From positions 1 through 41,702 of the forward strand of contig DYIL01000031.1 in NCBI GenBank assembly GCA_020723665.1: DNA of 41,702 bases, given 5' to 3'. The stretch is from Methyloversatilis universalis. GTDB lineage: Bacteria > Pseudomonadota > Gammaproteobacteria > Methylococcales > Methylococcaceae. This document shows positions 24,165-32,344 of the stretch, one piece after another. The position numbers and the translations under genes are program-made. Within the stretch, counting starts at the first letter, position 1. Every line of letters starts with the position of its first letter. The notes under the pieces are model-generated. The model had not been told where the DNA came from, did no database searches, and worked only from the letters and a program-made list of their open reading frames with translations.

Positions 24165-25772
24165 ATGGCGCATTCGAATCTTAACGCTGCGGCGGCGGAG
24201 GCTCTGGCCGTCGCCATTCGCAAACGGGTCCGCGGCGAAGTTCGCTTCAATTTTCCCGGCTGGACGCCCGGCGCGATCGGTGCCACCCGCGGCCGCCCGG
24301 TACCGGTCGGCGTGGTCATTCCGCGCGACGTCAGCGACGTGGTCGAGACCGTCGCCGCTTGCCGCAGACACGACACACCGGTCATACCGCGCGGCGGCGG
24401 AACCGGCGTGGAGGCACAGAGGCGCGGTTCTCAGGTGATCATCGATATGTCCAAGTATCTTCGCGGCGTCTTGGCCATCGACCCGGAAAGACGGCGCGCC
24501 GTAGTCGAGCCCGGCTGCGCGCTCGACTCGCTGTGCTGGCAAGCCGAGAAACATCATCTGAGCTTCTGTCTCGCCCCGTCCGTCCATGATCACCGCACGC
24601 TGGGCGCCGTGTTAGGCCGCGATGCCTGCAGTCCGGACTTGGTCATGGCCGGCGCGCGCGCCGCAGACCATATCCATAGGCTGGACATTCTCACCTACGA
24701 CGGATTGCGGATGACCGTCGGGCCGACGTCCGAACCGGAACTGGAGACCCTCATTCGCGAGGGCGGCCGGCGCGGGGAAATTTACGCCGGCCTCAAGGCT
24801 TTGCGGGACAAATACGCGGATGCGATTCGAGCGCGTTTTCCCAGGGTTCCCCGGCGGGTTTCCGGCTATGCGATCGATCAATTGCTGCCCGAGAACGGCT
24901 TCAACGTCGCTCGCGCGCTGGTCGGCACCGAGGGGACCTGCGTCATAGTCCTGCATGCCGAGCTGCACCTGGTGCCGAGCCCGCCTGAGCGTACGCTGTT
25001 GTTGCTGGGTTACTCCGACATCTACAAGGCTGCCGACCAGAACGCCGAGCTGATGGAGTTCGGACCTCTGGGCCTCGAAGCGATCGACGACCAGTTCGTC
25101 CAGTCTGTGAAGGCCGCCCGCATTCATCCTAGAGAGTGGGAACTGCTGCCCGAGGGGAAGGGCTGGCTGATCCTGGAATTCGGTGGCGAGACGCGCGAGG
25201 AATCGGAAGGAAAAGCCAGACAACTCATGGGCAAGCTGCGGGGTAAGCCGGGGGCGCCGACGATGAAGCTGCTGAGCGGTCCCCGCGAAAAAGCGTTGCT
25301 GTGGAATGTCAGGGCGGCGGATTTGGCGGCGGCCGCCCGTGTGCCGGGATCGCGGACGGCGCTACCGGGCTGGGGGGATGCGGCCGTCCATCCCTGCGAT
25401 GTCGGGCCGTATTTGAAGGATTACCGGGCCTTGCTGGACAAATACGGATATCGCTGTGCCTTGTACGGCCATCTCGGCCAGGGCTGTATCCACTGCCGCG
25501 TCGATTTCTCGAACCGAGAGGGCAGCCAGCATTGGCAGGCGTTTCTGGATGAGGCGACGGATCTTATCGTGCGTTACAACGGCTCGCTGTCTGTCCAGTG
25601 GGGCGACGGTATGGCTCGATCGGACCTTCTGCCCAAGCTGTACGGGGACAGGCTGGTTCAGGCGTTCCGCGAATTCAAGGCGATTTGGGACCCGTGGAAC
25701 CGCATGAATCCCGGCAGGGTGACCGACCAGTTTTCGTGTGCCGAGCCGCCGAGCCTGAAACGGGCCATGTGA
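24165..25772 (+). CDS. FAD-binding oxidoreductase (PCMH/GlcD-like), lacking Fe-S half
   Basis: A 535-residue cytoplasmic flavoprotein of the lactate/glycolate dehydrogenase type. The FAD-binding PCMH domain is seen at about 45-230 (VIPRDVSDVVETVAACRR, then IPRGGGTGVEAQ, VVEPGC, LGRDACSPDLVMAG). The C-terminal catalytic part contains LYGHLGQGCIHCRVDFSN and FREFKAIWDPWNRMNPGRV. In the closest family I know, this is the first half of a protein of about 1000 residues, continued by a ferredoxin/CCG Fe-S domain. Here the protein stops soon after the MNPG motif and no Fe-S half follows. Strong RBS GGGAGG. Substrate unknown. Confidence 0.8.
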   Translation: MAHSNLNAAAAEALAVAIRKRVRGEVRFNFPGWTPGAIGATRGRPVPVGVVIPRDVSDVVETVAACRRHDTPVIPRGGGTGVEAQRRGSQVIIDMSKYLRGVLAIDPERRRAVVEPGCALDSLCWQAEKHHLSFCLAPSVHDHRTLGAVLGRDACSPDLVMAGARAADHIHRLDILTYDGLRMTVGPTSEPELETLIREGGRRGEIYAGLKALRDKYADAIRARFPRVPRRVSGYAIDQLLPENGFNVARALVGTEGTCVIVLHAELHLVPSPPERTLLLLGYSDIYKAADQNAELMEFGPLGLEAIDDQFVQSVKAARIHPREWELLPEGKGWLILEFGGETREESEGKARQLMGKLRGKPGAPTMKLLSGPREKALLWNVRAADLAAAARVPGSRTALPGWGDAAVHPCDVGPYLKDYRALLDKYGYRCALYGHLGQGCIHCRVDFSNREGSQHWQAFLDEATDLIVRYNGSLSVQWGDGMARSDLLPKLYGDRLVQAFREFKAIWDPWNRMNPGRVTDQFSCAEPPSLKRAM

Positions 25773-26332
25773 GAAGCTCCCGTATGAGGTGCGAGTATGG
25801 ACGGGCTCGGTAGGTGAGCGGAGGTAGTCTCAATCAGCCGTGTATCGGTGCGGCGTATTTCGGACCACCGTGGTCGGGGAATCGGCAAGCCGTAAGATGT
25901 AGTGAGCAAAGCGAACCGCCCTTCAACTACACCTAAGGCAGGCATCCTTTCCGACTCGATTGGTACGGTTCGCTACGCTCACCGCACCCTAGCCGACCGT
26001 CATTCCGGCAGGGATCGCCGGAATCTAGTTCACAGGGATTGTGAAGGCCGGTCGGTGTCGGGAATTCGTTTCCGACAAAGGTCTTGGGGCAGGTTATGGT
26101 ATTTGTAAAAACCCGTCTTTTCGCAGTGTGCGGCGCGTTACGGCCCAGCGGCCTTACCTGCCCTCTCATAGCCCAGTCGTAGGGTGTGGTGAGCGAAGCG
26201 AACCGCACCGCAGCGAAACGGTGTCTTTGCCGGCGGATCGTCGCGACCATCGGCGTACCTGCGTGGCACGTCACGCTGCCGCAATGCATCGAGGAAGCCG
26301 AAGACTGCTCGTTTGTCGATGCCGTACGTTCG
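25773..26332. other. intergenic region with inverted repeat elements
   Basis: 560 bp between convergent genes. It contains three related REP-like units: AGTGAGCAAAGCGAACCGC near 25900, GGTTCGCTACGCTCACCGCA near 25970 in inverted orientation, and GTGGTGAGCGAAGCGAACCG near 26188. The last two form a large inverted repeat around about 190 bp that also holds a short palindrome, ATTCCGGCAGGGATCGCCGGAAT. No gene seen. Confidence 0.55.
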
Positions 26333-27886
26333 TCAGGCTTCCCCCCATGCGCCCGTCCGGCTCTCGTCGACGAAGCGCTCGGTCGCCTCGTCCAGCGCAC
26401 GCGGCTTGCGTTCGTGGATCTCGTGGACGTAGAGGCTTTGCGGCTTGAACTTCCGATCGGTGCGCTCGGGTGGCAGGGGCATCTCGTATTTGACCGGGCG
26501 CCGGTGGTCGGCCAGTTGCAATTCCGGGTTGAAGACGCTGTTGAACTTCCACATGCTTTTCAGAAAGTTGGTCTGACCGCGTAGCAAATGGCGGAAGACG
26601 ATGCCTGCGGTGCCTTTGAGGGCTTCCCAGCCCAGATGTTTCATGTTGAGCACCTGCTGGGTTTTCACCAGTTCCGCGTAGAATTCGGGCAGCGGCAGCC
26701 GGGTGGGCAGGACGGCGTGCTGAATGTCGAACAGGCGGTAGTCCCGGGTAGTCAGTTTGCGCGATTCGGTGTGCCAGGTTTCGGTGCCGGGGTAGGGCGT
26801 GTTGACGCTGATGTTGACGATCTCGGGAATCTCCAGGCACCACTTTCGGATGGTTTCGAAACGGTCGCGGTCCCAGTCGGGATCGGCGATGATATTGATG
26901 GCGACGGTGATTCCCAGAGAACGGGCGAATTCCAAAGCTTCGAAGTTCTTGGAAAGGCTCACCCGCTTACGGAAGAGGGCGAGGCCGGCTTCGTCGATGG
27001 CTTCGACCCCGAGAAACATGTATTCCATGCCCAACGTTTTCCAGAACCGGAATACGTCCTTGTTGCGAAGCAGGACGTCGCCCCGAGTCTCGAGATAATA
27101 CTCCTTCTTGATGCCGCGGCGGGCGATGGCTTCGCCGATTTCGAAGCCGTGCTTGTCCTGGATGAAGGCTACGTCGTCGACGATGAAGATGCCCGGTTCC
27201 CGAATTCGGCTCAGGTCCTCGACGATCTTTTCCGGGCTCATGACGCGATAGCTGCGGCCGTAGAAGGTCCATGCGCTGCAGAAGGAACAGTCCCAGGGGC
27301 AGCCGCGTGTGAATTCGATGGAGGCACAAGGATCGAGGGTGCCGAGGAAATATTTTCGGCGATGCCGGACCAGATCCCGCGCCGGGCTGACATTGTCGAG
27401 ATCGGCCACGAAGGTGGGCGGCGGGCCTTCGCCGTCGGCCGTGACGGCTCCCGGCACCTTATCCACCGAATCACGGTCGTGCTCGATCGCCTCCAGGAGC
27501 TTCGGAAATCCGGCTTCGCCCTCGCCGCGCAGCACGCAGTCGATCTTGCCCTCGCCGTGTTCGAGCAGATCTTTGGCCGTGAACGACGCGCTGTGCCCGC
27601 CGATGCAGACGAAACTGTTGGGCAGTCGGTCCTTGGTGTCCTTGGCGAGATCGATCACTTCCGGGACGTTGGCCAGATAATTGAGCGCGAAGGCCACGAC
27701 ATCCGGCCGCCAAGTTTCCAGCATGCGATAGAAGTCCTGATGGGTCTCCACCTGCAGATCGATCAGACGGACCGAGTGCCCCAGGCGGCGTGCCGATTCG
27801 GCAACCATCTCCAACCCCAGGGGTTCGAGACGGAGAAAGACCTTGGTGTACATCAGGGGACTTGGATGGACGGCGAGAATTTTCAT
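26333..27886 (-). CDS. hpnR: hopanoid C-3 methylase HpnR (B12-binding radical SAM)
   Basis: A 517-residue cobalamin-dependent radical SAM methyltransferase that adds the C-3 methyl group to hopanoids in the inner membrane. The N-terminal B12-binding domain (about 1-150) starts MKILAVHPSPLMYTKVFLRL and includes CIGGHSASF. The radical SAM domain follows, with CPWDCSFC (Cys196, 200, 203) binding the 4Fe-4S cluster, then FIVDDVAFIQD, YYLETRGDVL and MEYMFLGVEAID. Length and overall sequence fit HpnR, known from Methylococcus and other aerobic methanotrophs; related B12-radical SAM enzymes are the alternative. It is a single gene, not near other hopanoid genes in this window. Confidence 0.85.
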   Translation of the reverse strand: MKILAVHPSPLMYTKVFLRLEPLGLEMVAESARRLGHSVRLIDLQVETHQDFYRMLETWRPDVVAFALNYLANVPEVIDLAKDTKDRLPNSFVCIGGHSASFTAKDLLEHGEGKIDCVLRGEGEAGFPKLLEAIEHDRDSVDKVPGAVTADGEGPPPTFVADLDNVSPARDLVRHRRKYFLGTLDPCASIEFTRGCPWDCSFCSAWTFYGRSYRVMSPEKIVEDLSRIREPGIFIVDDVAFIQDKHGFEIGEAIARRGIKKEYYLETRGDVLLRNKDVFRFWKTLGMEYMFLGVEAIDEAGLALFRKRVSLSKNFEALEFARSLGITVAINIIADPDWDRDRFETIRKWCLEIPEIVNISVNTPYPGTETWHTESRKLTTRDYRLFDIQHAVLPTRLPLPEFYAELVKTQQVLNMKHLGWEALKGTAGIVFRHLLRGQTNFLKSMWKFNSVFNPELQLADHRRPVKYEMPLPPERTDRKFKPQSLYVHEIHERKPRALDEATERFVDESRTGAWGEA

Positions 27887-28391
27887 GAAGGATTTCTCTT
27901 TTTGGGTTATTGCTTATTAGTCGTCGGTTATCGGATTCGTTCAGGAAAACCTCTGTCCTGTAGACGCCAAAGGTGTCGAGTCAAAATGAGACTATGGAAT
28001 TTCGGATGCATGTCAATGCTAGGGAAGCTCTGAATAAGCTCACTCCCGCTGGGACAAACCTGTCCTGAGCCTGTCGAAGGGCCGTGCTTCGCACGTTAGC
28101 GTTCGCTCCCGGCGAACGGGTGCACGGGTAAGCGCCGCTTGGGCTCCCAACAGGGAAAGTGCGGCGTGATTGGGTTGGGTGAGGGGCTTTGAGATCCAAC
28201 AGTTGCACTGTTCGCTTTTCCCACTGGAAACTTAATCAGAGCTTCCCTAGAACATTCTGTTTTTCCCGGTCTGGCGGCGAAGGGACGGCTGTTTGGCGTT
28301 GCGTATGCCATTGGCAGTGGCGTCGCCTTGGGGGCCGCTACGCAACAACGGTATCCGGATGAGAAGCATGCGCTCGCCTGGTCTATGCCGT
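27887..28391. other. intergenic region holding a 224-bp element
   Basis: The segment between hpnR and the alpha/beta hydrolase gene. Nearly half is the mobile element at 28023-28246. On the plus strand, joining 27987-28018 to the sequence after the element with one CTAG kept gives a continuous frame, MRLWNFGCMSMLEHSVFPGL, that then reads on as a hydrophobic stretch. Whether this was ever a gene is uncertain. Confidence 0.35.
28023..28246. mobile_element. 224-bp non-autonomous element, copy 1 (CTAG TSD)
   Basis: Ends GGAAGCTCTGAATAAG and CTTAATCAGAGCTTCC are inverted repeats matching at 15 of 16 bases. The element is flanked by CTAG on both sides (28019-28022 and 28247-28250), an IS5-type 4-bp duplication. 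No transposase frame. The copy at 38949-39173 is nearly identical over its whole length. It contains internal TCCTGAGCCTGTCGAAGGGC. Confidence 0.88.
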
Positions 28392-29756
28392 CTAAGGCGC
28401 TACGGCGATGGAAGCGCCGCTCGCGGTCCGTCTCGCGTCGGTGGGATCGCGCAGGAGGGCATTCAATGTGGCGAGAATGTCCCAACGGTTCCGCGTGTAC
28501 CAGAGATTGCCGAGATGGCCGCCGCGGGGATAGATGATGGCGCGGTCGCCGAAGATCCGTTCGGCGAACGTCAGGTCTTCCTGGGACACCAGGAAGTCAT
28601 CCGTGTTGTGCATGAGATAGACCGTCGGATCGCCGCCCAGGGCCGGCGCGACGCTTTTCAGCGAAGACGCTCCGACCAATTCTTCGAAGCCGAGCGTCCG
28701 TTGGCGGGTCCGCTCCAGGTTGGGCACCAGGACCTTTTCGAGGTAGGCCATGAGGCTATAGGCGCGCGCCTCCTCCAGACGCGCGCTGCGATAGCCCCGG
28801 CTAACCGGGGTTTGGAGAAATCCCATCGAGGGGTGGACCAGCGAACTGACGTAAAGCGAGCTCCCCACCGGCTGACGCAAGGTCCATCCGATCAGATAGC
28901 GTATTTGCTCGTCGTTCAGTTCCAGGCGCTGGTCCCAACCGGCGAAATAAGCGGGGTCCTCGATGTCCTGGCTTAGGGCGACGCTGACAGTTCCAGTGGC
29001 ATAGGACTGGATGCTCGATCTTTGCCGCTCCGTGTAGCGCCGTTCCAAGTCTGCCAACTGTTCTATCGTGCGCATCGCCCCGAGCAGATCGATGGGAGGA
29101 TTGATCATCAAGGTTGCATCGAGGCCGACTTCCTTTCTTTCCGAGTCGAGCCTGCGCACGAAGGCCGCCGTCAATGCGCCGTGGCTCAGACCAACCAGGC
29201 CGATTCGGGTGATTTCCGGATGAAACCGCTCGCGTACGGCGTTCAGGGCGGCTTGCATGGCCCGGTACATGTCCTCGCTATCCCTTTCGGTGAGGCCCGG
29301 CAAGGCCGAGCGGCTGGCCGCCAGAGTGAAATTCCAGTGGAACGGGGAGGGTAGCGACAGCACCTTAAATCCGTGGTCGGTCAGCAACTGCGCGAGATAA
29401 CGGGCGGAGCCCGAATAGGCGGAACCGCCGAACCCCGGCAGGAGAAACACCAACGGCGAAGGTCCGGGATGCGGCGAATAGCGGATCCGCAGTTTTCCTT
29501 TTCCCTCAAGCAGCGGAACATCGTTCCGGCCCGGAATCAGCTCCAGCTCCAAATGCTGGGTTTTCTCCCAGACATAGCGCTGCTCGCGGTCTTTCAGGAT
29601 GGCTACCGTGGCGGTGGCGAGATAGGGATTCTTGTAGGGGTAGTGGTACGAAGAGTCGTCCACCCGTTTGGCGGACGCGATCTGGCAGATGCACAGCAAC
29701 AGTACGGCCAGGATTTCGCGCCACCGAAGGAACAACAGGCTTGTGTGGTATGCCAT
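28392..29756 (-). CDS. exported alpha/beta hydrolase
   Basis: A 454-residue protein with a signal peptide (hydrophobic about 14-27, ending QIASA). The alpha/beta hydrolase fold is indicated by LVFLLPGFGG (oxyanion-loop region), the nucleophile elbow GLVGLSHGALTAAF with Ser in GLSHG, and late VYLMHNTDDFLV and YPRGGHLGNLW, which supply the likely acid and His of the triad. Strong RBS AGGAGG. It follows the hydrogenase maturation protease by 27 bp, so it may be read from the same transcript, although nothing links it to hydrogenase function. Substrate unknown. Confidence 0.8.
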   Translation of the reverse strand: MAYHTSLLFLRWREILAVLLLCICQIASAKRVDDSSYHYPYKNPYLATATVAILKDREQRYVWEKTQHLELELIPGRNDVPLLEGKGKLRIRYSPHPGPSPLVFLLPGFGGSAYSGSARYLAQLLTDHGFKVLSLPSPFHWNFTLAASRSALPGLTERDSEDMYRAMQAALNAVRERFHPEITRIGLVGLSHGALTAAFVRRLDSERKEVGLDATLMINPPIDLLGAMRTIEQLADLERRYTERQRSSIQSYATGTVSVALSQDIEDPAYFAGWDQRLELNDEQIRYLIGWTLRQPVGSSLYVSSLVHPSMGFLQTPVSRGYRSARLEEARAYSLMAYLEKVLVPNLERTRQRTLGFEELVGASSLKSVAPALGGDPTVYLMHNTDDFLVSQEDLTFAERIFGDRAIIYPRGGHLGNLWYTRNRWDILATLNALLRDPTDARRTASGASIAVAP

Positions 29757-29783
29757 GTCAGGCCTCCTGTAAGGATTCAGGCG

Positions 29784-30275
29784 CTACTTCGCTCCCCGCG
29801 CGGTCCACTGCGCGATTTCGTTCAGCACGGCGGCCGTCAAATCGGGGATCGCCGTCGCCACCGGAGCGCTCAAGTTTTCGGCCGGTTCGAATCCGGCATC
29901 GGCCGGGATTTCAACGAGGAACACGACGACGTCCTGCGGCAGATCGTTCAGAGCCCGGCCCAAGGCCAAGGTTGCCGAAAATCCGAAGCCGTGGCTGGAC
30001 CAGGGCTCGGAACCGTCTTCGAGAGTCTGTGCGTCCAGGCGACTAATTGTGCCCGGCGCCGCTCCGGATTGCGCGGCGTCGATCAGGATCGCGAGACGCG
30101 CGCCGCGCATGGCATCGAGGAGATTGTTGCCGACCGGGTCGCAGATTTCCGCCGATGCGAATCCTTCGGGTAACGCGCGGAAGCCGTCCGATCGCATCAG
30201 GCTTTCCACCGCGATCCAGCCGGCCCGGTCGTCGCCGAACGGGGAACCCAGTCCCAGGACGCGGACCGGCGTCAT
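29784..30275 (-). CDS. [NiFe] hydrogenase maturation protease (HyaD/HycI type)
   Basis: A 163-residue endopeptidase that removes the C-terminal tail of the hydrogenase large subunit after nickel insertion. Family features: VLGLGSPFGDDRAGWIAVE with the first nickel-sensing Asp, ILIDAAQSGAAPG with the second, and SSHGFGFSATLALGRAL with the His. The ATG overlaps the stop of the large-subunit gene (ATGA), which settles the start and shows coupling; a longer in-frame extension lies wholly within that gene. The substrate is presumably the neighbouring large subunit, cut after its DPCISCATH. Confidence 0.9.
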   Translation of the reverse strand: MTPVRVLGLGSPFGDDRAGWIAVESLMRSDGFRALPEGFASAEICDPVGNNLLDAMRGARLAILIDAAQSGAAPGTISRLDAQTLEDGSEPWSSHGFGFSATLALGRALNDLPQDVVVFLVEIPADAGFEPAENLSAPVATAIPDLTAAVLNEIAQWTARGAK

Positions 30276-31567
30276 TCGCGGATCACCTTCAGTTTCAGGA
30301 AATGCGTCGCGCAGGAGATGCACGGATCGTAGTTGCGGATGACCTTTTCCCCGTGCAACCGTAATTCGTCGTCGCTGTGGTCGAGTCCGAAGGCTTCGAT
30401 CGAGCGGTGCAGGTCCTCGGCGATGCGGGCCTGGTTCTGGCTGGTCGGTGGGACGATGCGCGCCTTGAGAACCTTGCCGTTCTCGTCCACGTCGTAGCGG
30501 TGCCAGAGCAGTCCGCGCGGCGCCTCGGTGCAGCCGAATCCGCTGCCGGCGCGGGTTTGGCCGGAGACGAAGGGGACGTCGGGCTCGTAGTTTTCCAGCA
30601 GCCGTATGGCTTCCACGACGGCGAGGTGAATCTCGACGGCGCGCGCCAGCATGCTGTGAAACACGTTGCGGGAAGGGAAAGGGATGCCGGTTTTCGCCAG
30701 CGTGGAGCGCACCGGTTCTGGCAGACGGTCCCAGTTCAGGTTGAGCCGCGCCAGCGGTCCGACCAGGTAAGGACGGCCTTCGAGCAAGGAATACAGGGCG
30801 GTGGAATGGGCTTCCTGGTGCTCTTTGAAATGATCCTCGTAGCGGTCGACCGGAATGTCGAGTCCGGTATCCGAAACGATGCGACCGGAATAGAGCGGGT
30901 ATTCGGAGGCGTGCTTGAGCGCCACGCTGACGAAATCCTGTTGATCCTTGGGCAGGTCGATGCTTGCGGTCCAGGCGACCAGGTTTTCCGCATCCGGCAG
31001 GGCGGCGCGCAGCCGGTCCACGAGCCTCGCTACTCGGTCCTTCGGCGGCGCGCAGTGGAACCCGCCGACCCGCACGCCCACCGGATGCACCGAGCGTGCG
31101 CCGAACAGCCGGATCAGCTCGTTGCCGAGGCTTTGCAGGCGGAGGCCGCGGCGGACTTCGTCCGGATAATCCCGCGCCATCTCCGGGGCGCTGGTAAATC
31201 CAAAGAAATCCGGCGCCGCCAGCAGATGGATGTGGAGACTATGGCTCTGAATCCATTCGCCGCAGTACATGGCCCGGCGCATGGCCTCGATCCAGGGCGT
31301 GGAGCGCCAGCCGAACAGGCTTTCCAGGGCCTGCACCGCGCTCATCTGATAGGCCACCGGGCAGATGCCGCAGATGCGCGCCACCATGTCGGGCACTTCG
31401 AACGCTTCGCGGCCTTCCAGGAATTTTTCGAACAGGCGCGGCGGCTCGCCGATGCGGAACTTCAGGTTCTCGATGCGGCCGTCGCGGATATGGAGATCCA
31501 GGGCACCTTCGCCCTCGACCCTTGCCAGGACGGGTACGTCGATCCTGATTTCCCGGCGCTCGTTCAT
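30272..31567 (-). CDS. hyhL: group 3b [NiFe] hydrogenase large subunit
   Basis: The 431-residue catalytic subunit of a cytoplasmic bidirectional NAD(P)-linked hydrogenase. It carries the NiFe(CN)2CO site with ligands in RICGICP (Cys66, Cys69) and DPCISCATH (Cys416, Cys419). The nine residues after His422 are the expected tail removed by the maturation protease encoded next. Start ATG follows GGAGGGAGAAAT, and its ATG overlaps the stop of the small-subunit gene. Gene order B-G-S-L and subunit sizes place it in group 3b (family knowledge), enzymes that couple H2 and NADP(H) and in some cases reduce sulfur. Confidence 0.93.
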   Translation of the reverse strand: MNERREIRIDVPVLARVEGEGALDLHIRDGRIENLKFRIGEPPRLFEKFLEGREAFEVPDMVARICGICPVAYQMSAVQALESLFGWRSTPWIEAMRRAMYCGEWIQSHSLHIHLLAAPDFFGFTSAPEMARDYPDEVRRGLRLQSLGNELIRLFGARSVHPVGVRVGGFHCAPPKDRVARLVDRLRAALPDAENLVAWTASIDLPKDQQDFVSVALKHASEYPLYSGRIVSDTGLDIPVDRYEDHFKEHQEAHSTALYSLLEGRPYLVGPLARLNLNWDRLPEPVRSTLAKTGIPFPSRNVFHSMLARAVEIHLAVVEAIRLLENYEPDVPFVSGQTRAGSGFGCTEAPRGLLWHRYDVDENGKVLKARIVPPTSQNQARIAEDLHRSIEAFGLDHSDDELRLHGEKVIRNYDPCISCATHFLKLKVIRE

Positions 31568-32343
31568 GATTTCTCCCTCCAGCGCCTTCCCGCTTCGCGG
31601 AAGGCTTCGGCCTCGCTGTGGATGTAGCGGAAGCGGCGGGCGATGCGCTCGGCGGGCATGCCCTTCTGCTCCAACCAGCGGCCCCAGGCATCGCCGTTGA
31701 TGTTCTCCGCCGGTCCGTAGCAGCCGTAGCAGTCGCGGCCGATGCCGGGGCACAGCACGCCGCAGCCGGTGCGGGTGACTGGCCCCATACAGTGTTGCCC
31801 CTGGGTCACCATCACGCAGACGATGTTTTTCCGCTTGCATTCCATGCAGAGCTTTTCCTTATCCTCCCGTGGCGGAGCGCCGAGTAGCAGCGAACTCACC
31901 GTCGCCATGACCTGCCGCGTGTTGACCGGGCAACCCCAGAGCTCCAGGTCCACCGACACGTTGGCGGCGATGGGCGTCGCGGTGTCGAGGTGATCGATCT
32001 TCGAAGGGTCGGAATAGACGTCGGCGAACCAGCGGGCGGCGTCGGCCTGGTTGCGCAGCGCCTGCAGGCAGCCCGAGGTGGCGCAGGCGCCGATGGGTAC
32101 GAGAAAGCGCGTGTTTTCGCGGACCCGGCGGATGCGCTCCTGCTCTTCGTGGGTGGAGATGCTGCCCTCGATGAAGGCGAGGTCGGCCCGCGCATCGGGG
32201 TCGACGATGCCGGCCTCGGCAAAGTGCACCACGTTCGCCAGTTCGAACAGTTCCACCAATTCCTCGCCGGCATTGAGAAAAGCCAGCTGACAGCCGTCGC
32301 AGGACGAAAATTTGTGAACGGCGACGCGAAGCTTCCTGTCCAT
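31564..32343 (-). CDS. hyhS: group 3b [NiFe] hydrogenase small subunit
   Basis: A 259-residue Fe-S electron-transfer subunit. The proximal 4Fe-4S cluster ligands are visible in FSSCDGCQ (Cys15, Cys18), IGACATSGC (Cys87, Cys92) and LWGCPVN (Cys138). Further Cys groups follow in LCMECKRKNIVC and HCMGPVTRTGCGVLCPGIGR with CYGCYG, for additional clusters. There is no Tat signal, so it is cytoplasmic. The stop overlaps the large-subunit ATG (ATGA). It starts 1 base after the G-subunit stop. Confidence 0.93.
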   Translation of the reverse strand: MDRKLRVAVHKFSSCDGCQLAFLNAGEELVELFELANVVHFAEAGIVDPDARADLAFIEGSISTHEEQERIRRVRENTRFLVPIGACATSGCLQALRNQADAARWFADVYSDPSKIDHLDTATPIAANVSVDLELWGCPVNTRQVMATVSSLLLGAPPREDKEKLCMECKRKNIVCVMVTQGQHCMGPVTRTGCGVLCPGIGRDCYGCYGPAENINGDAWGRWLEQKGMPAERIARRFRYIHSEAEAFREAGRRWREKS

Positions 32344-32344
32344 G

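Noticed and set aside
22557-24593. 678-residue reading of the amidinotransferase
   Set aside because: The N-terminal 306 residues show no homology and overlap the divergent FAD gene; the ATG at 23675 has an RBS and matches the family.
26588-28033. Long plus-strand open frame of 481 codons
   Set aside because: Antisense shadow of hpnR; only its last few codons before 28019 are of possible interest.
29880-29900. tRNA-like GGTTCGAATCC stretch
   Set aside because: It lies inside the hydrogenase protease gene and has no acceptor or anticodon arms around it.
30377-31627. Plus-strand open frame of 416 codons over the hydrogenase genes
   Set aside because: Antisense shadow; the minus-strand genes have all cofactor motifs and perfect junctions.
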